A stretch of DNA of 64,000 bases, taken from positions 1 to 64,000 of the forward strand of contig JACRLO010000034.1 of NCBI GenBank assembly GCA_016235245.1, read 5' to 3'. The translations under genes and the position numbers were made by a program. The notes beneath the pieces were generated by a model. The model was not told the origin of the DNA. It did no database searches and saw only the letters and a program-made list of their open reading frames with translations. Shown here in pieces: positions 1-8,675 of the stretch. The DNA comes from Nitrospirota bacterium. Lineage in GTDB: Bacteria; Nitrospirota; Thermodesulfovibrionia; Thermodesulfovibrionales; UBA6898. Position 1 is the first letter of the stretch. Each line of letters opens with the position of its first letter.

Positions 1-162
1 ATCATCGGTCTTGGCAGCAGCGGTAGCACCGCAGCAGTTCCAGTCCTCGATCTCTTTCAATTCGATACCGAGATTCTTGAAGACCATCTTGCACTGTATA
101 TCATAAAGCTGCGATGATGCATGCAGAGAACATCCGGGATAATAGGCCATTTCCATGGTCAT
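1..162 (-). CDS. hdrB: CoB-CoM heterodisulfide reductase subunit B-like (HdrB), N-terminal part
   Basis: Only the first 54 codons lie in the window; the gene continues past position 1. The N-terminus reads [16 protein letters not shown] and then has a DWNCCGA motif, which is how HdrB-type CCG-domain proteins begin: the paired cysteines belong to the first cysteine-rich iron-sulfur domain. In the family HdrB carries the non-cubane clusters that reduce disulfides, partnered by HdrC. The ATG at 162 overlaps the hdrC stop in an ATGA arrangement, so the two are translationally coupled; internal ATGs at 156 and 150 are alternatives. Whether an hdrA or a membrane partner follows cannot be seen. The substrate in a bacterium is unknown and need not be CoM-S-S-CoB. 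Confidence 0.85.
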   Translation of the reverse strand, partial: MTMEMAYYPGCSLHASSQLYDIQCKMVFKNLGIELKEIEDWNCCGATAAAKTDD

Positions 163-770
163 GCCCCCTTCCCCTGCTTAGCCTTACGGTACAGGGCTTT
201 AACCTCTGCCACGTTCTTCACCTTGTCCACCTTGAAATGCATCCTCTTCTTCTTCACCATCTTCAGGCCGAGTTTTGCCTGGCCCATCATCTCTTCAATG
301 ACCGCCTGCAGATCGCCCTTCTTCAGTTCCTTGATCGCAGTCTTTGTCTCATAGATGCCCATACCCTCGATCTCATTGAAACGGCCCACATGTTCCGTAG
401 CCGCCATAAAGGAGGTATGGAAATCTGCAACACGCGGCTTCAGAGGTTTGAGATGGGCCTCTTTTGACATCTGCTTGAGTGTCTCGGTGATACGGGCGGT
501 CTGAATATTGTTGGGGCAGCGCGTTCCGCAGGTATAGCAGGCAACGCATTGCCAGACGAGCAGATTATTGAGCGCATCTTCCCTCTCTCCGAGGAGGACC
601 ATTCTGATAAGCCGGTCAGGGGTGACCCCCGTCTCCTCGCCCACAGGACAGCCTGCTGCACATCTGCGGCACTGATAGCAGGAAGTCAGGTTCTGGGATG
701 ATCTTTCCGAGACCTCCCTGAGAAGGGATTTAGCGTTTGTCGTATCATACTTCAACGTCTTCGTTGACAT
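159..770 (-). CDS. hdrC: Heterodisulfide reductase subunit C-like 4Fe-4S protein (HdrC)
   Basis: A 203-residue cytoplasmic electron carrier. Two classical 4Fe-4S motifs are visible: Cys31/34/37/41 ([12 protein letters not shown]) and Cys75/78/81/85 ([12 protein letters not shown]), the spacing expected for HdrC. The family passes electrons to HdrB, and here hdrB overlaps the stop codon by four bases, so they form one operon. The start is preceded by AAAGGAG. The C-terminal half (residues 120-203) is basic and ends in a Lys-rich helix. No membrane segment is seen, so it resembles the soluble HdrABC type. The upstream 188 bases to folD hold a terminator for folD. Confidence 0.9.
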   Translation of the reverse strand: MSTKTLKYDTTNAKSLLREVSERSSQNLTSCYQCRRCAAGCPVGEETGVTPDRLIRMVLLGEREDALNNLLVWQCVACYTCGTRCPNNIQTARITETLKQMSKEAHLKPLKPRVADFHTSFMAATEHVGRFNEIEGMGIYETKTAIKELKKGDLQAVIEEMMGQAKLGLKMVKKKRMHFKVDKVKNVAEVKALYRKAKQGKGA

Positions 771-925
771 GGCCTGCTCCTTTAACCTCCATCGGTAATT
801 CTTCAGAAAAAAAGAGAACTGCCCGCAATATCTTATTCAGAGGAACTACATTCAATTATAAATGCTGGATTTTCTTTTTTTCAATTAACGTTTCTTTATA
901 TATTTATAAGCGCCCGAAAGACTGA

Positions 926-949
926 GGCGGGGCTTCGAAGAACCCCGCC
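926..949 (-). terminator. Hairpin terminator downstream of folD
   Basis: Perfect 7-bp GC stem (GGCGGGG with CCCCGCC) around a 10-base loop, ten bases after the folD stop. On the minus strand it is followed by TCAGTCTTT, so it is a plausible but not textbook intrinsic terminator separating folD from hdrC. Confidence 0.55.
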
Positions 950-958
950 CGACAAACA

Positions 959-1864
959 CTATATCCCTGCTGCCAGTTTCGCAGATTTCACCGTGTTCTT
1001 CATAAGCATCGTGATTGTCATCGGTCCTACGCCGCCCGGCACAGGAGTGATGGCCCCGGCAATCTCCTTTGCCGCATCAAAATCAACGTCGCCCTTGAGG
1101 ATAGGGATCATCTTGCCGGTCTTCTCGCTCATCTTCTCACCAACGCGGTTCACACCGACATCGATAACACATGCTCCGGGCTTGATCCACTCGGGCTTCA
1201 CAAGACCAGGAACGCCAGCTGCAACGATAAGGATATCAGCACGTTTGCAATGCGCATCGAGGTTCTTGGTGCCGGTATGGACGATCGTGACGGTCGAGTT
1301 TGCGCCTCTGCCCTTCTGAAGCATAATGTTTGCAATCGGCTTGCCGACGATATTGGAACGTCCGACAACAACCACCTCGGCGCCTGATGTCTCAAAGCCT
1401 GAGCGAACGATCAGTTCCTGTATGCCTGCAGGTGTGCAGGGCAGGAATTTCACTTCGCTGCCGCCGATCATAAGGCGGCCGACATTGACCGGGTGGAAGG
1501 CATCGACATCCTTATCAGGATCTATGGCATTTAAGACCTTCTTCTCGTCAACCTGCTTTGGCAGCGGAAGCTGGACAAGGATGCCGTGGATCTTGGGATC
1601 GTTATTATATTTTGCGATCAGGTTCAGAAGGTCTGCTTCAGAGATGTCTTCAGGCTGGCTGTCCTGAATCGAATGAAAGCCGATCTCATGTGCAGCCTTC
1701 TGCTTTGCCGTAACATAGCTTACCGAGGCCGGATTGTGACCAACCAGTATTGTTACCAGGCCGGGGACCACTCCTGTCTTTGCCTGCATCTCAGCAACTT
1801 CTTTCTTCAGTTCTTCCCGTATCTGTGCGGCGACTTCAGTGCCGCTGATGATCTTTGCACTCAT
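959..1864 (-). CDS. folD: Bifunctional methylenetetrahydrofolate dehydrogenase / methenyl-THF cyclohydrolase
   Basis: A 301-residue cytoplasmic enzyme of one-carbon metabolism that oxidises 5,10-methylene-THF with NADP and hydrolyses methenyl-THF to 10-formyl-THF. The catalytic SYVTAKQK segment places Tyr50 and Lys54 as in the family. The nucleotide-binding GRSNIVGKP motif lies near residue 168 and the C-terminal PVPGGVGPMT signature near 275. Length is normal. AGGAGG precedes the ATG. It lies 45 bases after folE, on the same strand, so the two folate-related genes are probably co-transcribed; a GC hairpin follows the stop. Confidence 0.97.
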   Translation of the reverse strand: MSAKIISGTEVAAQIREELKKEVAEMQAKTGVVPGLVTILVGHNPASVSYVTAKQKAAHEIGFHSIQDSQPEDISEADLLNLIAKYNNDPKIHGILVQLPLPKQVDEKKVLNAIDPDKDVDAFHPVNVGRLMIGGSEVKFLPCTPAGIQELIVRSGFETSGAEVVVVGRSNIVGKPIANIMLQKGRGANSTVTIVHTGTKNLDAHCKRADILIVAAGVPGLVKPEWIKPGACVIDVGVNRVGEKMSEKTGKMIPILKGDVDFDAAKEIAGAITPVPGGVGPMTITMLMKNTVKSAKLAAGI

Positions 1865-1909
1865 TTCAATTCCTCCTATGTAATGGGTTTAGGGATTAGG
1901 GTTTTGGGG

Positions 1910-2473
1910 TTAATCCCTTTTCTTGATGAGTTCAAGCAGTTCCTGCCGCGTGGATTCCTTTGATCTGAAAATGCCTCTTACTGCTGAAGTGACAGTCCGC
2001 GCCCCTGATTTCTTCAGCCCGCGCATCGAAAGACAGAGGTGCTCTGCATCAATAATGACCATCGCGCCCTTTGGCTTCAGCCGTTCCATGAGCAGATCAG
2101 CGAGCTGGGCAGTAAGCCGCTCCTGAACCGTGGGGCGTTTTGCAAAGACTTCAAGGGCTTTTGCAAGCTCTCCGATGCCGGCAATTCTTCCTGCACCGGG
2201 GATGTAGGCAATATGCGCCTTGCCGATAAAGGGAAGAAGATGGTGCTCGCAGACGGAGTAGAACGGGATATCTTTCAGAAGGACAAGCTCCTCATGACTT
2301 TCGCCCTCGATGGGAAGAAGGATCTCTTCGGTAGGCGTGGAAAGGCCGGAAAAGATCTCTTCGTACATTTTGGCAACCCTGCCGGGTGTGCCCTTCATGC
2401 CAGGCCTGTCAGGGTCTTCGCCGATACCTTCAATAATAAGTCTGACGCCCTTTTCTATTTTTTTGATATCCAT
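1910..2473 (-). CDS. folE: GTP cyclohydrolase I
   Basis: A 187-residue enzyme converting GTP to dihydroneopterin triphosphate, the first step of folate/pterin synthesis. The zinc-binding CEHHLLPF motif and the HLCLSMRG motif supply the Cys-His-Cys ligand set of the zinc-dependent type IA enzyme. The ATG at 2473 (MDIKKIEKG) is chosen because the family starts just before the first helix; a frame-open extension to 2494 would add seven residues. It is upstream of folD in the same direction and divergent from the nitrilase-family gene. Confidence 0.95.
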   Translation of the reverse strand: MDIKKIEKGVRLIIEGIGEDPDRPGMKGTPGRVAKMYEEIFSGLSTPTEEILLPIEGESHEELVLLKDIPFYSVCEHHLLPFIGKAHIAYIPGAGRIAGIGELAKALEVFAKRPTVQERLTAQLADLLMERLKPKGAMVIIDAEHLCLSMRGLKKSGARTVTSAVRGIFRSKESTRQELLELIKKRD

Positions 2474-2621
2474 TGAATTACACCCCTGTATCAATAAGCC
2501 TGAAGGCAGATGATTGTATCATTTGAGAGAAAAAGAAGTCAAAAGGTTTTCTTATAAGTTTATTTTATTATCTTATACGCTACTGCTTGTTCCCGAAGAC
2601 CGGTCAGTGCTATCTTATTGC

Positions 2622-3413
2622 ATGAAAGCCTCCTTTTTCCAGTTCAATCCGGTGTTCGGCAGAAAAAGCGATAATCTGATGAAAGTCAGGGCTGCGGTAA
2701 GCACCGCATCCGCAGACCTTCTTGTGCTTCCGGAGTTCTTTGCAACCGGTTATCAGTTCACCTCAAAGGAAGAGGTCTCTGAAGTTGCCGAGTCTGTTCC
2801 TTATGGTGAAACAACCGAATTTCTTATGACCCTCTCGCAGGAAAAGGGCATATATATTGTGGCAGGTCTGCCTGAAAGAGACGGCAGCAAAGTCTACAAT
2901 TCAGCAGTACTGACCGGCCCTGAGGGTTTTATCGGCAGATACCGTAAGACCCATCTCTTTTACGAAGAGAACCTTTTCTTTACGCCGGGGGATACCGGCT
3001 TCCGGGTTTGGGATACCCCCATAGGCAAGATCGGCATCATGATCTGCTTTGACTGGTTCTTTCCGGAATCTGCACGGACTCTTGCCCTCAAAGGGGCAGA
3101 GGTGATCGCGCATCCGTCAAACCTTGTCCTGCCCTATTGCCCGCAGTCCATGCCAATCAGATGCCTTGAGAACAGGGTTTATGCGGTAACAGCCAACCGT
3201 ATCGGCACTGAACAGAGAAAACAGGGCGAGGCGCTCACATTCATCGGCCAGAGCCAGATCACATCACCCAAGGCTGAAATCCTGTTACGTGCGGGTAATG
3301 ATGAAGAAATCCTTATGACTGCAGATATTGACCTGTCCCTGAGCAGGGACAAGAAACTGAATCAGTTCAACGACCTATTCAAAGACAGAAGACCGGAATT
3401 TTATAATTCATAA
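2622..3413 (+). CDS. Carbon-nitrogen hydrolase (nitrilase superfamily)
   Basis: A 263-residue amidase-type hydrolase. With the start at 2622 (MKASFFQFNP) the catalytic triad is visible: Glu38 (LVLPEFF), Lys109 (RYRKTHLF) and Cys142 (GIMICFDWFFPE). Family members hydrolyse linear amides such as carbamoylputrescine, omega-amides or deaminated glutathione; the substrate cannot be told from the sequence. An open frame reaches back to 2514, but those residues do not match the family and no Shine-Dalgarno supports them. The gene is convergent with the next small secreted protein, with eight bases between the stops. Confidence 0.9.
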   Translation: MKASFFQFNPVFGRKSDNLMKVRAAVSTASADLLVLPEFFATGYQFTSKEEVSEVAESVPYGETTEFLMTLSQEKGIYIVAGLPERDGSKVYNSAVLTGPEGFIGRYRKTHLFYEENLFFTPGDTGFRVWDTPIGKIGIMICFDWFFPESARTLALKGAEVIAHPSNLVLPYCPQSMPIRCLENRVYAVTANRIGTEQRKQGEALTFIGQSQITSPKAEILLRAGNDEEILMTADIDLSLSRDKKLNQFNDLFKDRRPEFYNS

Positions 3414-3421
3414 CTTCGACT

Positions 3422-3871
3422 CTAATCATTAGCACCGGTCCCTGTAAACAGATACCTGCCCTCTATTTTCTCAAATAGAAGAATTTCCTCACCGCAGAAA
3501 ACGCTGTAGCTGCCTCTGTCCTGCTGCGGCTCGGGCAATGGCGCAGAGTGTTTCTTTGTGAGTTTGACTGCATCCAAATACCCCTGATAATCATTAACTG
3601 GTTTTTCTTTCGCAAGGCATCTCTGTAGCTTTCGGTCAAAGATCTTATTATATTTCCTGATAAAGGCATCTCTCGTCAGTTCTTCGCCCCGAAGAAATGG
3701 GAACTTCGTCATTGCAACGACCGCTTCTTTATCATTGTTCGCCACAGCAGTTTTGAACTGGGCCCAGAATGTGGCAAACGCTTGATTAGTTTGATCCTGT
3801 TGGCCTTGCACAGGAGAGGTAAAAGCACTCAGCATCAGGACCGTCGATAGTAATAGATATAACTTTTTCAT
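3422..3871 (-). CDS. Secreted protein of unknown function
   Basis: 149 residues with a clear signal peptide (basic start, hydrophobic core, cleavage probably near VQGQ at residue 23). The mature part begins with a helix containing FATFWAQFKTAV, then KFPFLRG, and has a lone CLAKEK and a later FCGEE cysteine. The FWAQFKTAVANNDKEAV pattern recalls small extracytoplasmic alpha+beta (NTF2-like) proteins, but I do not recognise the family with certainty. GGAGAATAAACC precedes the ATG. It is the first of several small accessory genes between the nitrilase and the TPM gene. Confidence 0.7.
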   Translation of the reverse strand: MKKLYLLLSTVLMLSAFTSPVQGQQDQTNQAFATFWAQFKTAVANNDKEAVVAMTKFPFLRGEELTRDAFIRKYNKIFDRKLQRCLAKEKPVNDYQGYLDAVKLTKKHSAPLPEPQQDRGSYSVFCGEEILLFEKIEGRYLFTGTGAND

Positions 3872-3929
3872 GGTTTATTCTCCGCTTGAACGTCCTGTTA
3901 TGCGATAGTTGTTATGAATGCTCCACCGC

Positions 3930-4325
3930 TTACCGTTGCTGCTTGCATTTTTTCTTGCCCGCGGCTTTTTTGCCAACCTCCTTCACCCTAAATGCAACTA
4001 TTTTGCGAATCAGACTGTAAGGTATCGGCTGGTCGAGCGGAAATTGGACAGAGCCTTTTGCGCTTTTATAGACAGACAACTCGTCCTTGAATTCTTCAAT
4101 TCCGGAGGGCGTCGGATAAAAGCCAATATGCTTCTGAAACCCGCCGAAGTGCACCAGATTGCCGTTAAGCACGAATGTCGGAATTCCATACTTAACCGCC
4201 TCTTCCGCGTCAGGAGCGGCACTCCTGATCGTGCTTTGTGTTTTCCGGAGAATCCCCTGGACATCTTCCGGAAAACCGGCTATGTATTCGTCAATGCTCT
4301 TGGGTGGTCCTTTGGGGCTTTTCAT
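3930..4325 (-). CDS. DUF1801 (YdhG-like) domain protein
   Basis: 131 residues covering the DUF1801 fold: SIDEYIAGFPEDV at the start, then IRSAAPDAEEAVKYGIPTF, the NLVHFGGFQKHIGFYP core and the basic FPLDQPIPYSLIRKIVAFRVKE helix. Bacterial relatives have been called iron chaperones or YdhG-like proteins but the biochemical role is not settled. The C-terminus is Lys/Arg-rich (KKAAGKKKCKQQR). AGGAGA lies before the ATG. It shares orientation with its neighbours but is separated from them by 50-155 bases. Confidence 0.85.
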   Translation of the reverse strand: MKSPKGPPKSIDEYIAGFPEDVQGILRKTQSTIRSAAPDAEEAVKYGIPTFVLNGNLVHFGGFQKHIGFYPTPSGIEEFKDELSVYKSAKGSVQFPLDQPIPYSLIRKIVAFRVKEVGKKAAGKKKCKQQR

Positions 4326-4480
4326 AATTGAATCTCCTGCGTCTGTTCGAAATGTTGGACAAACGGGACGGGAGTTGACCCGCCATCTTTTGGGCGTGCC
4401 TGACTTCCTGATTGGAACTCGTCCTTTTCATTTGTCATTGCTCTTTTGTCCCGTGTTAAAACTGACCGTTTGAGGCACGA

Positions 4481-4984
4481 TCAGAAACTCCGCTGATATA
4501 CGATAACCACGTGCGTAACGTGAAAGATGAGAAAAATAAACGCCGGCGCAAGATAAAAAACTGGGCGATAGCGCAAGCGCTCCGGGAAATAGAATCTTTC
4601 ACCGAGCAAGCCAAGCCCGATAATCCAAAACAAATTGGTATAAGCTGTCGCCACGAAACCGGCCATACTGGTACTCCAGGCGCTGTTAGGGAATACAATC
4701 AGAGCGAGATAGGACAGGTAGTAAAGCGCTACTCCAGCCAGATACAAAGCCAACCCTCGCTTTTGAGTTTTTGTAGATATTCCAATGGAGAAAAACATCG
4801 GCAACGCAAACACCAATAACCGCCCAATATTTTCGCCATTTACCAATACATTCGGAATACCTTTGTTGAATAGGGCCTGCGTCAATGCAGCCGGCAGGTG
4901 GTTCATCAGGAGCAGGCTAAAGACCAGCGGTGGAAACGTCAGCCAAACACCGTTCTTTGTGATGTCAGTTATCGTAATCTTCAT
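4481..4984 (-). CDS. Small integral membrane protein, unknown function
   Basis: 167 residues with about five hydrophobic segments (roughly 15-35, 50-68, 78-98, 108-128, 140-160) and short polar loops, suggesting an isoprenylcysteine-methyltransferase- or DoxX-sized inner-membrane protein. I see no catalytic motif and do not recognise the family. AGAGGGG stands eleven bases before the ATG, so it is likely translated. It lies in the accessory block between DUF1801 and YciI-like genes. Confidence 0.65.
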   Translation of the reverse strand: MKITITDITKNGVWLTFPPLVFSLLLMNHLPAALTQALFNKGIPNVLVNGENIGRLLVFALPMFFSIGISTKTQKRGLALYLAGVALYYLSYLALIVFPNSAWSTSMAGFVATAYTNLFWIIGLGLLGERFYFPERLRYRPVFYLAPAFIFLIFHVTHVVIVYQRSF

Positions 4985-5046
4985 TATCTGTTTCCCCTCT
5001 TAAGCGTTTACCTGGAGAGGCTGAAGCAATCGATTCAGACCGTGTT

Positions 5047-5310
5047 TTACTTTTCTGGCATCCATTCCTTTATCCATTTTTCTGCAATCAACCCATGAAC
5101 GATAAAAGGGTCTTTTTCAATTATCGCCGCAGCCTCTGCATTACCCGGAGCTTCAAAAGTTATTAAGCCACCACTTCTGTCTGCAAATGGCCCGCCGACG
5201 TAGTTTTGAAAGTTGCTGTTTTTCCAATATGCGATATGAGCGGGGACAACTTCTCGAATTTTGTCAGGATCATTTTTCATGAAATAAAAAAAGACAATGC
5301 GAATCGCCAT
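5047..5310 (-). CDS. YciI-like / dimeric alpha-beta barrel protein
   Basis: 87 residues with the YciI pattern: a first beta strand (IRIVFFYFMK), RE..PAHIAYWKN, a GGPFADRSGGLITFEA strand-turn and the AAAIIEKDPFIVHGLIAE helix with an Asp-Pro-Phe. The catalytic-like His and Asp of YciI proteins are present (PAHIAYW, KDPF). The start at 5310 is chosen because AAGGAGG lies five bases before it; a longer frame to 5373 lacks this. Family members are small cytoplasmic proteins of uncertain enzymatic role. The gene is alone, followed by an apparently unrelated membrane protein. Confidence 0.85.
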   Translation of the reverse strand: MAIRIVFFYFMKNDPDKIREVVPAHIAYWKNSNFQNYVGGPFADRSGGLITFEAPGNAEAAAIIEKDPFIVHGLIAEKWIKEWMPEK

Positions 5311-5600
5311 GTTTTCCTCCTTATTGATATTACTTGCGCATAAAGCTACACAGTCAGTCAGGCCTGACATCACATAGAGAAGTGAGTCACCTGCACAACA
5401 GCTAAAAAGAGAAGAGCTTTTTCAGATCCTTAATAATTTCTTCTTAAATTTCATTCTCTTGTAAGGGTCTATTACTATTATCTCTTTTGTATGAGTGTCC
5501 CTCGTCACGAGTAGTGTTCTCGTTTCATCAAACTGTTTTTGTCAGGCATACGGTAGAACGTAATATAAAATGTGTAATATACATCAAAATTCTCGTCATT
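5311..5600. other. AT-rich intergenic stretch, no gene seen
   Basis: About 290 bases between the YciI-like start and the stop of the next gene. It is visibly more AT-rich than the surroundings and contains only a spurious short frame on the plus strand. I see no convincing tRNA, terminator or repeat in it. Confidence 0.5.
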
Positions 5601-6005
5601 CTAGTGCAAAGAATAATCTTTTTGGGTGATTGCATTCTCCATGTATGCAGTAATAGGGATCGTATATGCTTCACCAGGCTCCATTTTCTTATTCTTTTCC
5701 AAATCTTTGACTGATCCGCCTACCTGCATTGGCATTGTGCCATTGCTGAGATTCACCAAACGAGTAAATGTCTCAATATTCAGATCATATATGGCATTTG
5801 GTCCTTCATTAATCAGCGTTAGAGAGTATATTCTCTTATCATTATCTATCTTAAACTCTGAACCTATAATGGGCTGAAGGTTTATTTGGAAAGCCTTATC
5901 TGCGGTGTTCCAGCTTATGTATGAAATCCATAGGCTAACACCTAAAATGAGAATTGCAATTACACTGAGCCAGATACTGACTATATTTTTGGTTTTCACT
6001 TTCAT
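5601..6005 (-). CDS. Single-pass membrane protein with extracytoplasmic beta domain, unknown function
   Basis: 134 residues: a short basic cytoplasmic start, one transmembrane helix at about residues 8-30, then a domain of beta strands with IIGSEFKIDND, IYSLTLINEGPNAIYDL and PGEAYTIPITAY. The pattern resembles an immunoglobulin-like fold, but this is inference. Base composition is AT-rich compared with the neighbouring genes, hinting at acquired DNA. No Shine-Dalgarno is obvious. The next gene upstream is the TPM protein, 131 bases away on the same strand. Confidence 0.55.
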   Translation of the reverse strand: MKVKTKNIVSIWLSVIAILILGVSLWISYISWNTADKAFQINLQPIIGSEFKIDNDKRIYSLTLINEGPNAIYDLNIETFTRLVNLSNGTMPMQVGGSVKDLEKNKKMEPGEAYTIPITAYMENAITQKDYSLH

Positions 6006-6136
6006 TTTAGGTTGTTATACATGTCTTTTTATTGTCATTGATTTTAATGAAAATGGGAACTGAATCCTGAACCGGATTTGATCTGCCTTTAACCGCCTTC
6101 GCAGTCTCATCGAACTCCCCAGCTGCTTCATGGCCA

Positions 6137-7123
6137 TTACCAACTCCCTGAGGCTCCGCCGCCGCCCGACGACCCTCCTCCTCCGGAAAAACCGGAACTG
6201 CCGGAGCTGCCTGAGCTCCAGGAACCTCCCGAACTCCCCGATGAAAGCGAGAAGCCGCCGATGGTGGCATGGCCTTTGGTGCGCATATCCGCAGCGGCTT
6301 TCGCGTACCATGCGGTCTTGCTGAGCAGCAGTTTGGCAAGGGGATATACGATCAGATAGGTTATGAGCATATAGAGCGCGCCAGAAGTTCCGACAATGAC
6401 GATCGGAAACATGGCCCAAAAAGGGATGAGAAAGAAGTAGAGAAACCATCCCATGCCAGGTGTCATGATACCGATAACAGTGAAAAGACCGATGATGCCG
6501 AAGATGAATGCGCCGAACAGTATTCTTTGGGTAAGCGGCATAGGGGGCGCTTCAAGGCCAGAGGTGGTTGATGTTTTCGTTTCACCTCCGAGGGAGCTTT
6601 CCAACTCAGGCGTCTTGCCGTTTTCGAGAAGCGTAATGATCGCCCCTACCCCAGCTTCCACGCCGCCGTCATAGTCCCCGGTCTTGAACTTAGGAGTAAT
6701 AATGTTTTGAATGATCCTTCCTGCCATGAGATCAGTGAGCGTACCTTCGAGGCCGTATCCGACCTCGATCCGCATGCGACGGTCCTTCAGGGCCACGACG
6801 ACCAGGATGCCGTTGTCTTTGCCCTTCTGCCCGAGCTTCCATTCCCTGAAAACCGCTTCTGCATATTCCTCGATGCTCTGACCTTCGAGCGACGATACCG
6901 TAAGGACCGCGATCTGGTTGCCGGTGCTCTCTTCGTGGGCCTTGAGCCGCTCGGTCAGCGATTTTCGCATGGGCTCAGACAGGGTTTCTGCATTGTCGGT
7001 TATACGACCGGTAAGAAAAGGGACGTTCGTTGCAGCTGCGATATTCGCTACGAGGATTATCGAGGCAAGGAGTGTCAGCAGATTGAGTATATTTCTAAAA
7101 GTCCTTGTCGTCTCCCCATTCAT
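6137..7123 (-). CDS. TPM-domain (YgcG-like) membrane protein with Gly/Ser-rich tail
   Basis: 328 residues. A signal segment is followed by a TPM domain (about residues 30-155) with NQIAVLTVSSLEGQSIEEYA, WKLGQKGKDNGILVVV, RRMRIEVGYGLEGTLTD and GDYDGGV, all typical of the TPM (formerly DUF477) family. Two or three membrane helices follow (about 185-265), then a Ser/Gly-rich tail ending in GGGASGSW. Family members are linked to photosystem II repair in plants and to membrane/stress functions in bacteria; the reaction here is unknown. The ATG at 7123 is preferred because GGAAGGGG lies just before it. It is a solitary copy; three more TPM genes lie at 18.9-21.4 kb. Confidence 0.85.
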   Translation of the reverse strand: MNGETTRTFRNILNLLTLLASIILVANIAAATNVPFLTGRITDNAETLSEPMRKSLTERLKAHEESTGNQIAVLTVSSLEGQSIEEYAEAVFREWKLGQKGKDNGILVVVALKDRRMRIEVGYGLEGTLTDLMAGRIIQNIITPKFKTGDYDGGVEAGVGAIITLLENGKTPELESSLGGETKTSTTSGLEAPPMPLTQRILFGAFIFGIIGLFTVIGIMTPGMGWFLYFFLIPFWAMFPIVIVGTSGALYMLITYLIVYPLAKLLLSKTAWYAKAAADMRTKGHATIGGFSLSSGSSGGSWSSGSSGSSGFSGGGGSSGGGGASGSW

Positions 7124-7211
7124 TTCGGCCCCTTCCAAAAAAAGTGAGAATGATCTATCAAGCGGATAATTTCTGTTTCAATGCAAACGCGAAAACGAAT
7201 TAATATCGGGC

Positions 7212-7778
7212 TTATATTTTGCCCCCAAGCCCTGCCAAAACTTCCTTCACCGACTCTGACAGCGCAGCGCTCAAGCCCTTTGCAAGCCCTGCAGAATCCT
7301 TTGTATCGAGCTGCACTTTCTTCCGCTCTTCAAAACGCAGCATCTCTTTTCCCTCGGCCGACAATAACACTGCATCTAAAGCCAGTTCAGCATATGAGTC
7401 ATCCACTCTTTCAAATCGTTTCAGATTGATGTTCAGAACATAAGAGCCTTCAGCCACAGAATTCGATGTCCTTACATCCTCGTACACGGCTGACAGTGAA
7501 TCCCTGAATATTTCCCTGACCATCTCAACAGGGGCTGAATCCCATTTTGCATAACGGGATATGTCAAGCTGATACGCAGACAGTCTGTGTGCAATATAGG
7601 GTTGTGCCAGATACCTCGGCGACTGGACTCTGAGGATAATCGTTGCCTGCTTTCTGACCTGGGCCCTGTTATTGTCAGCAGGCATATGCAGGCTGTAAAT
7701 CCTTGTCTCGGGCATGGAGCATGCAGCCACTAAGAGAATACCAAGCAGAACAATACCTTTCCGTAGCATATTACTCAC
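7212..7778 (-). CDS. ABC-transport auxiliary lipoprotein (PqiC/LptE-like family) of the Mla-like system
   Basis: 188 residues with a lipoprotein signal ending in VAAC, then YSLHMPADN, LRVQSPRYLAQPYIAHRLS and a conserved-looking Trp-Asp-SAPVEMVREIF segment, the pattern of PqiC-type auxiliary lipoproteins of MCE transporters. Such proteins sit in the outer membrane and receive lipid or bridge the MlaD-like channel. The GTG start at 7778 overlaps the mlaD stop by eight bases and is preceded by AAGGAGG; an in-frame ATG follows at 7769. Position at the end of a mlaF-mlaD operon supports the role. Confidence 0.8.
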   Translation of the reverse strand: MSNMLRKGIVLLGILLVAACSMPETRIYSLHMPADNNRAQVRKQATIILRVQSPRYLAQPYIAHRLSAYQLDISRYAKWDSAPVEMVREIFRDSLSAVYEDVRTSNSVAEGSYVLNINLKRFERVDDSYAELALDAVLLSAEGKEMLRFEERKKVQLDTKDSAGLAKGLSAALSESVKEVLAGLGGKI

Positions 7779-8646
7779 CCTTGCCCTCCTTATAGATCAC
7801 GCTCCAGGGCTTACTCTTTACGTCATGAATCAGCTCCTGGAGTTCATCGGTCGTCCTGGTCATGGTATTAAGCAGCGCATCAAGATTCTGGGACTGAAGG
7901 TCAACTGCCCGATCCACGGTCTTTGCAGTCTTTTCAATACCCTTGAGCATCACCTCTGCCTTGTCAAGAGCCTCACGCGCCTTTTTCAGGACCTGCGTAA
8001 ACTCACCCTTATTGTTGCTCACCAGGCCTTCAAGCTCATCAAGCACCCTTGAAAGTTTGTCGGCCGTCATCCTGATGTCAGCGGTCATTTTGTCGATATT
8101 AGAGGTTGCCGAAACAATCGCCTTATTGGTATTGCCTAATAGGGATTCGACCTGCTTAATATTTTGGGGGCTGAAAACCTTGTTCACATCCTGAATGAGG
8201 GAATCAAGTGACTTTGACAGACCTTCGACCTTTGACATGATGACCCCAAAATCAACGACCTCTTCGGAAGGTATCACATCGCCTACCTTGATCCGCTCAT
8301 TCACCGTTTCGTTGACAGACAGGAGCAGGTAAATGTCACCCACAAATCCTACCTGCGTGACAGACGCCTTGGTACCCTTATAGATCGGCTTGCCCCTCTT
8401 GATACCGATCTCGACAACGACCGATTCCCCGGCCTGCTGCGGCTCTTTTACGCTGACCACGCGTCCGACTCTTACGCCGCCCAGTTTGACCTGAGCACCC
8501 GGTTCAAGACCGGCAGCATTTTTCACCTTGATATAATAAGGGTCGAATTTATCGAGAAACTGCGCACCGCCGATAAGAATTATCAGCGCCGTAAGCAGGA
8601 CCATGGACACGCCAATTATCAGACCAGCCTTAATCTCTTCTCTCAA
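7771..8646 (-). CDS. mlaD: MCE/MlaD-family substrate-binding protein
   Basis: 291 residues: a transmembrane anchor (about 10-32), an MCE domain (about 38-115; YYIKVKNAAGLEPGAQVKLGGVRVGRV is characteristic), followed by a long helical tail of roughly 170 residues with heptad-like spacing that could form the periplasmic needle or barrel seen in other MCE proteins. It is inferred to be periplasmic, anchored in the inner membrane, and to accept phospholipid from the MlaE permease. The stop overlaps the next lipoprotein gene, and mlaF lies 29 bases upstream. No mlaC-like gene is in this operon. Confidence 0.9.
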   Translation of the reverse strand: MREEIKAGLIIGVSMVLLTALIILIGGAQFLDKFDPYYIKVKNAAGLEPGAQVKLGGVRVGRVVSVKEPQQAGESVVVEIGIKRGKPIYKGTKASVTQVGFVGDIYLLLSVNETVNERIKVGDVIPSEEVVDFGVIMSKVEGLSKSLDSLIQDVNKVFSPQNIKQVESLLGNTNKAIVSATSNIDKMTADIRMTADKLSRVLDELEGLVSNNKGEFTQVLKKAREALDKAEVMLKGIEKTAKTVDRAVDLQSQNLDALLNTMTRTTDELQELIHDVKSKPWSVIYKEGKGE

Positions 8647-8675
8647 AGCGCCTCCTCACCTATTCTCATGAGATA

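Noticed and set aside
6007-6449. Two minus-strand frames over the TPM tail
   Set aside because: Out-of-frame readings of the Gly/Ser-rich repeat of the TPM gene; composition (Arg-rich) is that of frame-shifted Gly codons.
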